A program made the position numbers and the translations under genes. A stretch of 64,000 nt of DNA, taken from Amycolatopsis pretoriensis. GTDB lineage: Bacteria; Actinomycetota; Actinomycetes; Mycobacteriales; Pseudonocardiaceae. The stretch's first letter is position 1, and every line of letters starts with the position of its first letter. Shown here piece after piece: positions 31,103-39,841 of the stretch. The stretch is taken from assembly GCF_900107925.1 (NCBI RefSeq), contig NZ_FNUJ01000012.1, positions 1 to 64,000 on the forward strand, in the 5' to 3' direction. Below the pieces are notes generated by a model that was given only the letters and a program-made list of their open reading frames with translations, had not been told where the DNA came from and searched no databases.

Positions 31103-32161
31103 GTGCGCACCCACCGCAGAACCCGCTTCCTGGCCTCGGCGCTGGCCGCCCTGACCGTCGTGGGCGTCCTCGCGGGCTGTTCGCGGGCCGACAGCACCAC
31201 CGCCCCCGCCGCGAACCAGGGGACCGCCGCCGAGGTGCGGCTCGGCTTCTTCCCGAACGTCACGCACGCGCCCGCGCTGATCGGCGTCAAGAAGGACTTC
31301 TTCAAGCAAGAGCTCGGCTCGACCAAGCTCACCACCCAGACCTTCAACGCGGGCCCCGAAGAGGTCAACGCGCTGCTCGGCGGCTCGCTCGACATCGCCT
31401 TCATCGGCTCCGGCCCGGCGATCAACGCCTTCACCAAGTCCAAGGGCGCCATCCAGCTGGTCTCCGGCGCCGTCTCGGGCGGCGCGCAGCTCGTCGTCAA
31501 GCCGGACATCACGAGCCTCGACCAGCTCAAGGGCAAGACCATCGCCACCCCGCAGCTGGCCAACACCCAGGACGTCGCGCTCAAGAAGTTCCTGGCCGGC
31601 AAGCAGCTGACGGACCAGGTCAAGATCACCAACCTGGACAACTCCAAGACGCTCGACGCCTTCAAGAAGGGCGAGCTCGACGGCGGCTGGCTGCCGGAGC
31701 CGTGGTCGTCGCGGCTGGTGCTCGACGCCGGCGCGAAGGTCCTGGTCGACGAGAAGACACTGTGGCCGGACGGCAGGTTCCCGACCACTGTCGTAATAGT
31801 GCGCAGTGAGTTCCTGCAGCAGCACCCGGACACCGTCAAGGCGGTCCTGCAGGGCCAGCTGGCCGCGATCGACTGGGCGAAGGCCAACCCGGCGGACGCG
31901 AAGACCGTGGTCAACGGCGCTCTGAAGGAGCTCGCCGGCAGTACGCTCAGCCAGGCGGTCCTCGACCGCGCGTTCTCCGGCATCGAGCTGACCACGGACC
32001 CCGTCGCCAAGGAGTTTCCGCAGCTCGCGCAGGACTCGGTGACCGCCGGAGTGGTGAAGTCGGCCGTCGCGCTGAAGGGCTTCGCCGACTTCGGCCCGCT
32101 CAACGAGGTGCTCAAGGCCAAGAACCTGCCGGCCGTCGAGGCCCCCGAACTGACCAAGTGA
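31103..32161 (+). CDS. SsuA/TauA-type ABC transporter substrate-binding lipoprotein
   Basis: 352 residues from a GTG at 31103. The signal peptide ends in the lipobox LAGC. The mature protein has the NMT1/SsuA-like fold: RLGFFPNVTHAPALIGVKKD, FNAGPEEVNALLGGSLDIAF, IGSGPAINAFTKS and GGWLPEPWSSRLV. Family members bind aliphatic sulfonates, taurine, nitrate or thiamine-precursor pyrimidines. With the following ATPase and permease this is a complete importer. No sulfonate monooxygenase (ssuD) is nearby, so the ligand is open. The ATPase gene follows immediately. Confidence 0.88.
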   Translation: MRTHRRTRFLASALAALTVVGVLAGCSRADSTTAPAANQGTAAEVRLGFFPNVTHAPALIGVKKDFFKQELGSTKLTTQTFNAGPEEVNALLGGSLDIAFIGSGPAINAFTKSKGAIQLVSGAVSGGAQLVVKPDITSLDQLKGKTIATPQLANTQDVALKKFLAGKQLTDQVKITNLDNSKTLDAFKKGELDGGWLPEPWSSRLVLDAGAKVLVDEKTLWPDGRFPTTVVIVRSEFLQQHPDTVKAVLQGQLAAIDWAKANPADAKTVVNGALKELAGSTLSQAVLDRAFSGIELTTDPVAKEFPQLAQDSVTAGVVKSAVALKGFADFGPLNEVLKAKNLPAVEAPELTK

Positions 32162-32181
32162 ACTCCGAGAGGCAGCCAGCG

Positions 32182-32973
32182 ATGACCACGACCCTCCCGA
32201 CCGGCCGGAGCAGCTTCACCGGCGCGACCGCGGTCCGGCTCGACGGCGTCCGCAAGACGTTCGGCCCGGCCGGCCGGGCGGTCGTCGCGCTCGACGGCGT
32301 CGACCTCACGGTCGCGCCCGGCGAGTTCGTCTGCCTCCTCGGCGCGTCCGGCTGCGGCAAGAGCACGCTGCTGAACCTGGTCGCGGGGCTCGACGCGCCG
32401 TCGGCGGGGGAGATCACGCTGAACACGTCGCGGCCCGCGGTCATGTTCCAGGAAGCCGCGCTGATGCCGTGGCTGACCGCGGCCCGCAACGTGGAACTGC
32501 CGCTGAGGCTGGCCGGTTTCGGGCGCGCCGAGCGCCGCGAAAAGGCCGCCGAGCTGCTGGAACTGGTCCGGCTGACCGACGCGGGCGGCAAGCGACCGCA
32601 CGAGCTGTCCGGCGGGATGCGCCAGCGCGTCGCGCTGGCCCGCGCGCTGGCCGCGACCCTGCGCGTCGGTGGCGATCCGGAGCAGGCGCTGCTGCTGATG
32701 GACGAGCCGTTCGCCGCGCTCGACGCCATCACGCGCGACGTCCTGCAGGGCGAACTGCTGCGCGTCTACCGCAGCACCGGCACGTCGGTGCTGTTCGTGA
32801 CCCACGACGTGCGTGAGGCCGTCCGGCTCGGGCAGCGCGTCGTGCTGCTGTCGTCTCGCCCGGGCAAGGTCGTGCGCGAGTGGACGGACGTGCCGCTGGC
32901 CGACGCCGAGGAGCTCACCGAGGAGATCACCGGGCACCTGCGAGAGGTGATCAGCACCCATGCCGCAGCTTGA
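32182..32973 (+). CDS. ABC transporter ATP-binding protein (SsuB-type)
   Basis: 263 residues from the ATG at 32182, chosen for the GAGAGG in front; a GTG overlapping the previous stop at 32158 is the alternative. Walker A is GASGCGKST, the Q-loop lies in VMFQEAALMPWL, the signature is LSGGMRQRVALARAL, Walker B is LLLMDEPFAALD, and the switch histidine is in FVTHDVREAVRL. It energises sulfonate- or nitrate-type import with its flanking partners. Its end overlaps the permease start by 14 bp. Confidence 0.92.
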   Translation: MTTTLPTGRSSFTGATAVRLDGVRKTFGPAGRAVVALDGVDLTVAPGEFVCLLGASGCGKSTLLNLVAGLDAPSAGEITLNTSRPAVMFQEAALMPWLTAARNVELPLRLAGFGRAERREKAAELLELVRLTDAGGKRPHELSGGMRQRVALARALAATLRVGGDPEQALLLMDEPFAALDAITRDVLQGELLRVYRSTGTSVLFVTHDVREAVRLGQRVVLLSSRPGKVVREWTDVPLADAEELTEEITGHLREVISTHAAA

Positions 32974-33853
32974 CCAGTCCGAAGTGGACGCAGCAGACGA
33001 CCTGGACGCGGTCGGCGCCGGACTGGACTCGCTCGACGCCCCGGTCGGCGAGCGCCGTCCGAGCTTCTGGAAGCGCTTCGCCTGGGGGTTCCTGCCCCCG
33101 GTGGGCGCGCTCGTCCTGCTGATCGTCGTCTGGCAGGTGCTGTGGGCCGCCGCGTTCTGGTCGGAAGCCCAGCTGCCCGCGCCCCTCGCGGTGTGGGACG
33201 AGTTCTGGAGCCGGGTCGTCGACGGCCAGGTGTTCGGCTTCGTCTGGACGTCGGTCCACCGCGCCGCGCTCGGCTTCGTCGCCGGAGTGCTGATCGGCAC
33301 CCCGCTCGGCCTGGTCGTGGCGAAGGTCCGCGTGGTCCGGGCGGCGATCGGGCCGCTGCTGACCGGGCTGCAGAGCCTGCCGTCGGTGGCGTGGGTGCCG
33401 GCGGCGATCCTGTGGTTCGGCATCAACGACGGCGCGATCTACTTCGTCGTGCTGCTCGGCTCGGTGCCGTCGATCGCGAACGGCCTGGTGTCCGGCATCG
33501 ACCAGATCCCGCCGATCCTGCCGAGGGTGGGCCAGGTGATGGGCGCGAACCGCCTGTCCTCGGCGCGCCACATCCTCCTCCCGGCGGCACTGCCGGGGTT
33601 CTTGGCGGGGTTGAAGCAGGGCTGGGCGTTCTCGTGGCGCTCGCTGATGGCCGCGGAGCTGATCGCGTTGTCGCCGCAGCTGGGGGTGGGGCTCGGGGCG
33701 TACCTGAACCAGGGGTCCTCGCTGAACAGCATCGAGACGGTGATCGCGGCGATCTTCCTGATCCTGCTGGTGGGGATCGGGATCGAGCTGCTGGTGTTCC
33801 GTCCGCTGGAGCGGGCGGTGCTCCGGGCGCGCGGGCTGACTTCGTCGCTGTAG
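32960..33853 (+). CDS. ABC transporter permease (SsuC-type)
   Basis: 297 residues. An acidic N-terminal extension of about 30 residues precedes six membrane segments (within about 45-285). The BPD_transp_1 coupling motif, where permease meets ATPase, is seen around VMGANRLSSARHILLPAALPGF. AWGFLPPVGALVLLIVVWQV opens the first helix. The gene is translationally coupled to the ATPase by a 14-bp overlap and closes the three-gene operon. No obvious terminator follows; the SMP-30 gene begins 78 bp on. Confidence 0.9.
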   Translation: MPQLDQSEVDAADDLDAVGAGLDSLDAPVGERRPSFWKRFAWGFLPPVGALVLLIVVWQVLWAAAFWSEAQLPAPLAVWDEFWSRVVDGQVFGFVWTSVHRAALGFVAGVLIGTPLGLVVAKVRVVRAAIGPLLTGLQSLPSVAWVPAAILWFGINDGAIYFVVLLGSVPSIANGLVSGIDQIPPILPRVGQVMGANRLSSARHILLPAALPGFLAGLKQGWAFSWRSLMAAELIALSPQLGVGLGAYLNQGSSLNSIETVIAAIFLILLVGIGIELLVFRPLERAVLRARGLTSSL

Positions 33854-33931
33854 AAATTCTTCGCCGCCGGATGTCGAAGCCGGGCTCGCGGCGCCGATGT
33901 CCCTTCGAAAGCCGACGAAGGGAGATTGGCG

Positions 33932-34747
33932 ATGACGTCCGTTCTGCTCGAGGGCATTGCCTTCGGTGAGTCCCCGCGCTGGCACGGCGGCCGGCTGTGG
34001 TTCGCCGACTGGCTCGCGCACGAAATCGTGGCCGTCACGCCGGCCGGACAGCGCGAGGTCGTCTTCCGCGCGGACTTCCCGACGATGCCGATGTGCTTCG
34101 ACTTCCTCGACGGCGAGCCGCTCGTCGTCTCCTCCGAAGACGGCTTGCTGCTGCGGCTCACGGAGTCCGGTGTGAAAACGCACGCCGACCTGGGCGGACG
34201 TGGGTTCAACGAGATCGTGGTCGCGCCCGACGGCGGCTGCTACGTCAACGGCGGCGGCTTCGACCTGATGGCCGGCGAGGAGTACCGGCCGGGTTCGATC
34301 CTGCACGTCACGCCGTCCGGGGAAACGCGTCGCGTGGCCGGCGGCATCGCCTTCGGCAACGGCATGGCCCTGACCCCGGACGGCGCGACGCTGATCGTGG
34401 CCGAGTCCTACGCGCACCGGCTCACGGCGTTCACCGTGCTCCCGGACGGCGGCCTCGCGGACCGCCGCGTGTGGGCCGACCTCGGCGACGGCGCCCCCGA
34501 CGGCATCGCGCTCGACGCCTCGGGTGCGGTCTGGGTGTCGGACGTGCCCCACCGGTCGTGCACGCGCGTCCGCGCCGGGGGAGAGGTCCTCGACCGGCTC
34601 GAATTCGACCACGGCTGCTTCGCCTGCGCCCTGAGCGACGACACGTTGTACCTGGTCACGCAGGAGTGGCGCGGCCTCGACGGCGTCGGCGGAGAGCGGA
34701 CCGGACGCGTCCTGGCGCACCCGGTCGAGGTCGGCCGGGCCCGGTGA
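33932..34747 (+). CDS. SMP-30/gluconolactonase family lactonase
   Basis: 271 residues from the ATG at 33932 behind AAGGGAG. The six-bladed propeller family is recognised by GESPRWHGGRLWFAD with the metal-binding glutamate, GFNEIVVAPDGGCYV, FGNGMALTPDG with the conserved asparagine, and APDGIALDASGAVWVSD with the catalytic aspartate. The product is a cytoplasmic divalent-cation lactone hydrolase. The substrate could be a sugar lactone or another cyclic ester. It may be read through from the upstream transporter operon. Confidence 0.88.
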   Translation: MTSVLLEGIAFGESPRWHGGRLWFADWLAHEIVAVTPAGQREVVFRADFPTMPMCFDFLDGEPLVVSSEDGLLLRLTESGVKTHADLGGRGFNEIVVAPDGGCYVNGGGFDLMAGEEYRPGSILHVTPSGETRRVAGGIAFGNGMALTPDGATLIVAESYAHRLTAFTVLPDGGLADRRVWADLGDGAPDGIALDASGAVWVSDVPHRSCTRVRAGGEVLDRLEFDHGCFACALSDDTLYLVTQEWRGLDGVGGERTGRVLAHPVEVGRAR

Positions 34748-34792
34748 CCTCGCTCACGGAACGATGCCCCGCCGGTGTTCGTTGACGGTACC

Positions 34793-34804
34793 TACGGCAC
34801 CGTA
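34793..34804. promoter_or_regulatory. Palindromic operator candidate before the desaturase
   Basis: TACGGCACCGTA is a 5-2-5 palindrome with related half-sites on both sides (ACGGTACC upstream, TTACGGTCGCGTA downstream), just after a TTGACG -35-like hexamer (34782-34787). It is suitable for a TetR-type regulator of lipid desaturation. The regulator is not in the window. Confidence 0.45.
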
Positions 34805-34845
34805 ACTTACGGTCGCGTAGCCCCGATCCCCGGAAGGACGTGCGC

Positions 34846-35787
34846 ATGACCGTCTCCGAGAGCACCGCGCTCATGTACGAGCTCGAGGGGACGGTCGAGG
34901 AGAACCTCAACCGCCACCTCGCCGCCGCGCAGGAGTGGATGCCGCACGAGTTCGTGCCGTGGAGCGAAGGCCGGAACTTCGCCGACCTCGGCGGCGAGGC
35001 GTGGGACCCGGAGCAGTCGCGGGTGACACCGATCGCGCGCACGGCGCTCGAGGTCAACCTGCTGACCGAGGACAACCTGCCGAGCTACCACCGCGAGATC
35101 GAGCGCGCCTTCGGCCGCGACGGCGCCTGGGGCACGTGGGTGCACCGCTGGACGGCCGAGGAGGGCCGGCACGGCATCTGCATCCGCGACTACCTGCTCG
35201 TGACGCGGGCGGTCGACCCGGTCGAGCTCGAGCGGATGCGGATGGCGACCATGCAGGCCGGCTACGAGACCGAGGACAAGCCGCTGCTGCGGGTCTGCGC
35301 GTACGTCTCGTTCCAGGAGCTCGCGACGAGGCTTTCGCACCGCAACACCGGCCGCTACACGCAGGACCCGCTGGCGGAGAAGCTGCTGACCCGCGTGTCC
35401 ACGGACGAGAACCTGCACATGGTGTTCTACCGCAACCTGGTGAAGGCGGCGTTCGAGATCGCCCCGGACGCGACGATGCGCGCGATCACGGACGAGGTAC
35501 TGGACTTCGCGATGCCGGGCGCGGTGATCCCGAGCTTCGCCCGAAAGGCGGCGCTGATCGCCAAGGCCGGCATCTACGACCTGCGCATCCACCACGACGA
35601 CGTCGTGCAGCCGCTGCTGCGGTACTGGAAGGTGTTCGACCGGACGGGCTTCGGCGAGGTCGGCGAGACGGCCCGCGAGGAGCTGGCGGCGTTCCTCAAG
35701 GGGCTGAACACCCAGGCGGCGCGGTTCGAGGAGCGCCGGGACGCCGCAGCCGCACGGGCTGCCGCGCGGGGGCTCCCGGCAGTCTGA
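34846..35787 (+). CDS. Acyl-ACP desaturase (ferritin-like di-iron)
   Basis: 313 residues from the ATG at 34846 with GGAAGGA in front. Two di-iron motifs of the stearoyl-ACP desaturase family are visible: WTAEEGRHGICIRDYL and VSTDENLHMVFYRN, each an E/D-E-x2-H type. The N-terminal ENLNRHLAAAQEWMPHEFVP and FADLGGEAWDPEQ are family-typical. The enzyme uses O2 and ferredoxin to place a cis double bond in an acyl-ACP chain in the cytoplasm, adjusting membrane or mycolate-precursor fluidity. Monocistronic: a palindromic operator lies upstream and a long hairpin downstream. Confidence 0.9.
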   Translation: MTVSESTALMYELEGTVEENLNRHLAAAQEWMPHEFVPWSEGRNFADLGGEAWDPEQSRVTPIARTALEVNLLTEDNLPSYHREIERAFGRDGAWGTWVHRWTAEEGRHGICIRDYLLVTRAVDPVELERMRMATMQAGYETEDKPLLRVCAYVSFQELATRLSHRNTGRYTQDPLAEKLLTRVSTDENLHMVFYRNLVKAAFEIAPDATMRAITDEVLDFAMPGAVIPSFARKAALIAKAGIYDLRIHHDDVVQPLLRYWKVFDRTGFGEVGETAREELAAFLKGLNTQAARFEERRDAAAARAAARGLPAV

Positions 35788-35795
35788 CCACGAAT

Positions 35796-35854
35796 AAGGC
35801 CGTGAATGGCACATTGAGGGACTTGGCGTCCCTGAATGTGCCATTCACGGCCTT
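35796..35854. terminator. Two-tier bidirectional hairpin, CGTGA-GGCA family
   Basis: Perfect 20-bp arms (AAGGCCGTGAATGGCACATT at 35796-35815, complement at 35835-35854) enclose an inner stem GGGAC-TTGGC-GTCCC. It lies between the convergent stops at 35787 and 35881. Confidence 0.85.
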
Positions 35855-35880
35855 GGTCGGCTGTCTGGCGGAAGTGAGTT

Positions 35881-37455
35881 TCAGCGGCCGGTGCGTCGGG
35901 AGCCCGCCCGGGTGCCTGACGAGAACGCCGCCGCGCCGCCCGAGCGGTTGCCCGTCGCCGGGGCACCCGAGCGCCGCGAAGCGCCGCCTGCGGCACCACC
36001 CGACCGCCGGGACCCACCCGAAGCCGGAGCGTCGGACCGGCGAGATCCACCCGAAGCCGGGGCACCCGAGCGTCGCGAGCCACCCGAAGCGGCCGCACCG
36101 TCCGACCGCCGCGGGCCACCCGAAGCGCCGCCGGAACGGCCGGAGCGCGGCTGCTCCTCGCGCCGCGTCCGGGCCTGCTGGCCGCCGCGGTTCTCCTTCG
36201 GCGCGCCACCCCGGCGGCCACGACCCGCACCCGGGGCCGCGCCCGAAGCCGTCACCTTCTTCGGCCGGTTGTCCACCGCCGGCGCCTTCGAGAACGTGCG
36301 CTCGCCCGGAGCCAGCTCCGCGAGAAGCGGGTGACCCGGGCCGAGCTGGGTCGTCGTCGGCTTGATGCCCGCCTTGCGCGTCAGGTCCCGCACGTCGCGG
36401 ACCTGCGCGTCCGTCATCAGTGTCACCACAGTGCCCGACGCCCCCGCGCGCGCCGTGCGGCCCGAGCGGTGCAGGTACGCCTTGTGCTCCACCGGCGGGT
36501 CCGCGTGGATGACCAGCCGGACGTCGTCGACGTGGATGCCCCGCGCCGCGATGTCCGTGGCCACGAGAGTGCGAGCCGTCCCCGAAGAGAACGCCTCGAG
36601 GTTGCGCGTGCGCGCGTTCTGGCCCAGGTTGCCGTGCAGTTCCACCGCCGGCACGCCCGACGCCACCAATTTGCGCGTCAGTGCCTTCGCGCGGCTCTTC
36701 GTCCGCGTGAACACGAGCGTGCGGCCCGGCGCCGCCGTCAGGTCGACCAGCACCGGCAGCCGGTGGGTCTCCTCCAGGTGCAGGACGTGGTGCTCCATCG
36801 TCGACACCGGCGACTGCGCCGAGTCGACGCTGTGCGTGACCGGGTCGCTCATGAAGCGCTTGACCAGCACGTCCACGCCGTTGTCCAGCGTCGCCGAGAA
36901 CAGCAGCCGCTGCCCGCGCGAGGGCGTCGCGTCCATGATCCGCCGCACCTCGGGCAGGAAGCCCAGGTCGGCCATGTGGTCGGCCTCGTCCAGCACGGTG
37001 ATCTCGACGGCGTCGAGCTTCACGTGCCCGGAGCGCATGTGGTCGGCGAGCCGGCCGGGGCAGGCGACGACGATGTCGACGCCGTCACGCAGCTTCGTGA
37101 TCTGCGGGTTCGCGCTGACGCCGCCGAAGATCGTCGTGGTCTTGAGACCCAGCGGCTTGGCCAGCGGCAGGATCGACGCCTCGATCTGCGTCGCGAGCTC
37201 GCGGGTCGGCGCCAGGATCAGCGCGCGGGGGCGCCCGGGCCTGCGCCGCGTCGGGCCCGCGGCGAGGCGGGCCAGCACGGGCAGCACGAAGCCGTAGGTC
37301 TTGCCGGAGCCGGTCCGGCCGCGGCCGAGCACGTCACGCCCGGCGAGGGTGTGCGGCAGGGTCGCCGCCTGGATCGGGAAGGGCGCGGTGACGCCCTGGG
37401 CGGCCAGCGCGTCCACCAGGGTGGCGGGCAGGCCGAGTTCAGCAAAAGTGCTCAT
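35881..37455 (-). CDS. DEAD-box RNA helicase with basic repeat tail (RhlE-like)
   Basis: 524 residues. Motif I is GRGRTGSGKT, motif Ia APTRELA, motif II VLDEADHM, motif III SAT, and motif VI HRSGRTARAG, so both RecA domains (about 1-375) are intact. The tail (about 390-524) is disordered and basic, with an imperfect repeat of the type ASGGSRRSGAP repeated four or more times; it should bind RNA. Bacterial RhlE/CsdA-type helicases assist ribosome assembly and mRNA decay, often in the cold. The ATG at 37455 has no clear Shine-Dalgarno close by, and a GGGCG/CGCCC hairpin lies just upstream of it, hinting at leader-level control. Confidence 0.9.
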   Translation of the reverse strand: MSTFAELGLPATLVDALAAQGVTAPFPIQAATLPHTLAGRDVLGRGRTGSGKTYGFVLPVLARLAAGPTRRRPGRPRALILAPTRELATQIEASILPLAKPLGLKTTTIFGGVSANPQITKLRDGVDIVVACPGRLADHMRSGHVKLDAVEITVLDEADHMADLGFLPEVRRIMDATPSRGQRLLFSATLDNGVDVLVKRFMSDPVTHSVDSAQSPVSTMEHHVLHLEETHRLPVLVDLTAAPGRTLVFTRTKSRAKALTRKLVASGVPAVELHGNLGQNARTRNLEAFSSGTARTLVATDIAARGIHVDDVRLVIHADPPVEHKAYLHRSGRTARAGASGTVVTLMTDAQVRDVRDLTRKAGIKPTTTQLGPGHPLLAELAPGERTFSKAPAVDNRPKKVTASGAAPGAGRGRRGGAPKENRGGQQARTRREEQPRSGRSGGASGGPRRSDGAAASGGSRRSGAPASGGSRRSDAPASGGSRRSGGAAGGASRRSGAPATGNRSGGAAAFSSGTRAGSRRTGR

Positions 37456-37659
37456 AAGCTTGTGGGCGCGCTAAACGCCCTGGTCTCCATAACCTGAGAA
37501 GGGTTGTCCTGCCCGGCGCAGACCGGTCAACGGCCGCGGCGCGTGGTAGTCGACAACAGCAGCGGGCCGAGGCAGAACTGAGCGGCCCGCATGATCAGTG
37601 TACCGAACGAAGGTGACATACCCCCAGTGAGATTGCCCGCACCTAGGGGTCTTGCTAAG

Positions 37660-37673
37660 TTACCGGTCAGTAA
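37660..37673 (+). promoter_or_regulatory. TetR-type operator candidate before the acyl-CoA dehydrogenase
   Basis: TTACCGGTCAGTAA is an imperfect palindrome (5 of 7 pairs) 15 bp before the ATG at 37689. Its position over the start region suggests repression of the catabolic operon. The cognate regulator is not identified. Confidence 0.4.
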
Positions 37674-37688
37674 TCGAGGAGGACGACC

Positions 37689-39395
37689 ATGCTGCTGAAC
37701 CCGCGCGAGTACGACCCGGCGCACTTCGACGCCGAGACGCGGCGCCTGCTGCGCGCCACCATCGACTGGTTCGAGCAGCGCGGCAAAGCGAAGCTGACCG
37801 AGGACTACCACGCCCGCACCTTCTACGCGGACTTCCTGGAGTTCGCGGGCAAGGAAGGCCTGTTCTCGACGTTCCTGACGCCGTCCGCGAACGCAGGTGG
37901 CAACCCGGACAAGCGCTGGGACACCAGCCGCGTCGCCGCGCTGTCGGAAATCCTCGGCTTCTACGGCCTGAATTACTGGTACCCCTGGCAGGTCACGATC
38001 CTCGGCCTCGGCCCGGTGTGGCAGAGCGCCAACGCGGAAGCACGGGAGCGCGCGGCGGCCGCCCTCGACGCCGGCGGCGTCGGCGCGTTCGGACTGTCCG
38101 AAAAGGACCACGGCGCCGACATCTACTCGTCCGACCTGGTGCTCACGAAGGACGGCGACGGCTACCGCGCCACCGGCTCGAAGTACTACATCGGCAACGG
38201 CAACTGTGCGCGCACTGTGTCCGTCTTCGGCCGCATCGACGGCGTCGAGGGCCCGGACCAGTACGTCTTCTTCTACGCCGACTCCGAGCACCCGAACTAC
38301 CACGTCGTGAAGAACGTGGTGCCGTCGCAGATGTACGTCGCCGAGTTCCGGCTCGAGGACTACCCGGTGCAAGCCGGCGACATCCTGCACGTCGGCGCGG
38401 AAGCCTTCAGCGCCGCGCTGAACACCGTCAACATCGGCAAGTTCAACCTCTGCTTCGGCGGCATCGGCATGGCGACGCACTCGCTGTACGAAGCCATCAC
38501 CCACGCGCACAACCGCGTCCTCTACGGCAACCCGGTCACCGACTTCCCGCACGTGCGCCGCGAGTTCGTCGAGGCCTACGCGCGGCTGACGGCGATGAAG
38601 CTGTTCTCCGACCGGGCCGTCGACTACTTCCGCAGCGCGAACCCGGACGACCGCCGCTACCTGCTGTTCAACCCGATCACCAAGATGAAGGTGACGACCG
38701 AGGCGCAGAAGGTGATCGGCCTGGTCGCCGACGTCGTCGCGGCGAAGGGCTTCGAAGCCGACACCTACCTGGCGATGTCGAAGAACGACATCGACGGCCT
38801 GCCGAAGCTCGAAGGCACGGTGGCGGTGAACCTCGCGCTGATCGCGAAGTTCATGCCCGCGTACCTGTTCGCGCCGCAGGAGTACGCCCCGGTCGGCACG
38901 CGCACCGACGCCGCGGACGACGAGTTCCTCTTCCGCCAGGGCCCCGCGCGCGGGCTGTCGAAGATCCGGTTCCACGACTGGAAGACGGCCTACGCCGAAG
39001 CCGCGCACATCCCGAACGTCGCGCTGTTCACCGAGCAGGCGGGCTACCTGGTCAAGCTGCTCACCGAGGCGGCGCCGGACGAGGCGCAGCAGAAGGACCT
39101 CGACTTCGGGCTCGCGCTGACCGAGCTGTTCACGCTGATCGTGTACGGCCAGCTGGTGCTGGAGCAGGCGCGGATCACCGGCCTGGACGACGAGGTCGTC
39201 GACCAGATCTTCGCGGTGCTGGTCCAGGACTTCAGCGCGGCGGCGGTGGACCTCAACGGCAAGGCGAGCTCCACCGACGCGCAGCAGGCGATCGCGCTGG
39301 CCGCGCTGCGCAAGCCGGTGGTGGACGCCGAGCGCTTCGAGAACGTCTGGGCGCGCGTGCGGGCGCTTTCCGGGGTCTACGCCATGCAGCCGTGA
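37689..39395 (+). CDS. Acyl-CoA dehydrogenase, long form (568 aa)
   Basis: 568 residues, longer than the usual 380-400, as in the AidB/ACAD-C type with an extra C-terminal helical domain. The ATG follows GAGGAGGA. FAD-binding and catalytic-core blocks are visible: GAFGLSEKDHGADIYSSD, RATGSKYYIGNGNCAR, GGIGMATHSLYEA and AQKVIGLVADVVAAKGF. The reaction is alpha,beta-dehydrogenation of an acyl-CoA with electron transfer to ETF; chain type is unknown. It is the first gene of a five-gene, tightly overlapping run to 41667. The next start lies inside its stop (TGATG). Confidence 0.88.
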   Translation: MLLNPREYDPAHFDAETRRLLRATIDWFEQRGKAKLTEDYHARTFYADFLEFAGKEGLFSTFLTPSANAGGNPDKRWDTSRVAALSEILGFYGLNYWYPWQVTILGLGPVWQSANAEARERAAAALDAGGVGAFGLSEKDHGADIYSSDLVLTKDGDGYRATGSKYYIGNGNCARTVSVFGRIDGVEGPDQYVFFYADSEHPNYHVVKNVVPSQMYVAEFRLEDYPVQAGDILHVGAEAFSAALNTVNIGKFNLCFGGIGMATHSLYEAITHAHNRVLYGNPVTDFPHVRREFVEAYARLTAMKLFSDRAVDYFRSANPDDRRYLLFNPITKMKVTTEAQKVIGLVADVVAAKGFEADTYLAMSKNDIDGLPKLEGTVAVNLALIAKFMPAYLFAPQEYAPVGTRTDAADDEFLFRQGPARGLSKIRFHDWKTAYAEAAHIPNVALFTEQAGYLVKLLTEAAPDEAQQKDLDFGLALTELFTLIVYGQLVLEQARITGLDDEVVDQIFAVLVQDFSAAAVDLNGKASSTDAQQAIALAALRKPVVDAERFENVWARVRALSGVYAMQP

Positions 39396-39841
39396 TGGCC
39401 AGGGACTACCGGCTCGGCGTGACGCGGAAGGCCGCGAACGTCGTCGTGAAGGCGTTGCTGGCGCGCGGGCTGCCGGTCACCGGGGGCACCGGGTTCCTGC
39501 TGACCACGCGCGGGCGCCGCAGCGGCGCCGACCGGACCACACCGGTCAACGTCCTCGAGGCCGGCGGCGACCGGTGGCTCGTCTCGCCGTACGGGCAGGT
39601 CGGCTGGGTGCACAACCTGCGCGCCGACCCGACCGCCCGGCTGTGGCGCGGCCGCCGTCGCGAGACGTGGACGGTCGAGGAGGCCGACGCCGCGACGGCC
39701 GGTCCGGTGCTGCGCGCGTACGTCCGCAAGATCCCCGTCACAGCGCCGTTCTTCGACGCGAAGCTCACCGCCTCCGTCGATGCTTTCGTGGCGGAAGCCG
39801 ATCGACACCCGGTCTTCCGGTTGGCAAGATCACGGACGTGA
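39395..39841 (+). CDS. Deazaflavin (F420)-dependent nitroreductase-family protein
   Basis: 148 residues from the ATG that shares its A with the previous stop. The split-barrel DDN/PF04075 family is indicated by GGTGFLLTTRGRRSGADRTT, LVSPYGQVGWVHNLRADP and AYVRKIPVTAPFF. Such proteins bind F420H2 and reduce nitro, enone or quinone substrates. Coupling to an acyl-CoA dehydrogenase gene suggests reduction of an unsaturated catabolic intermediate. The following gene overlaps its stop (GTGA). Confidence 0.87.
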   Translation: MARDYRLGVTRKAANVVVKALLARGLPVTGGTGFLLTTRGRRSGADRTTPVNVLEAGGDRWLVSPYGQVGWVHNLRADPTARLWRGRRRETWTVEEADAATAGPVLRAYVRKIPVTAPFFDAKLTASVDAFVAEADRHPVFRLARSRT

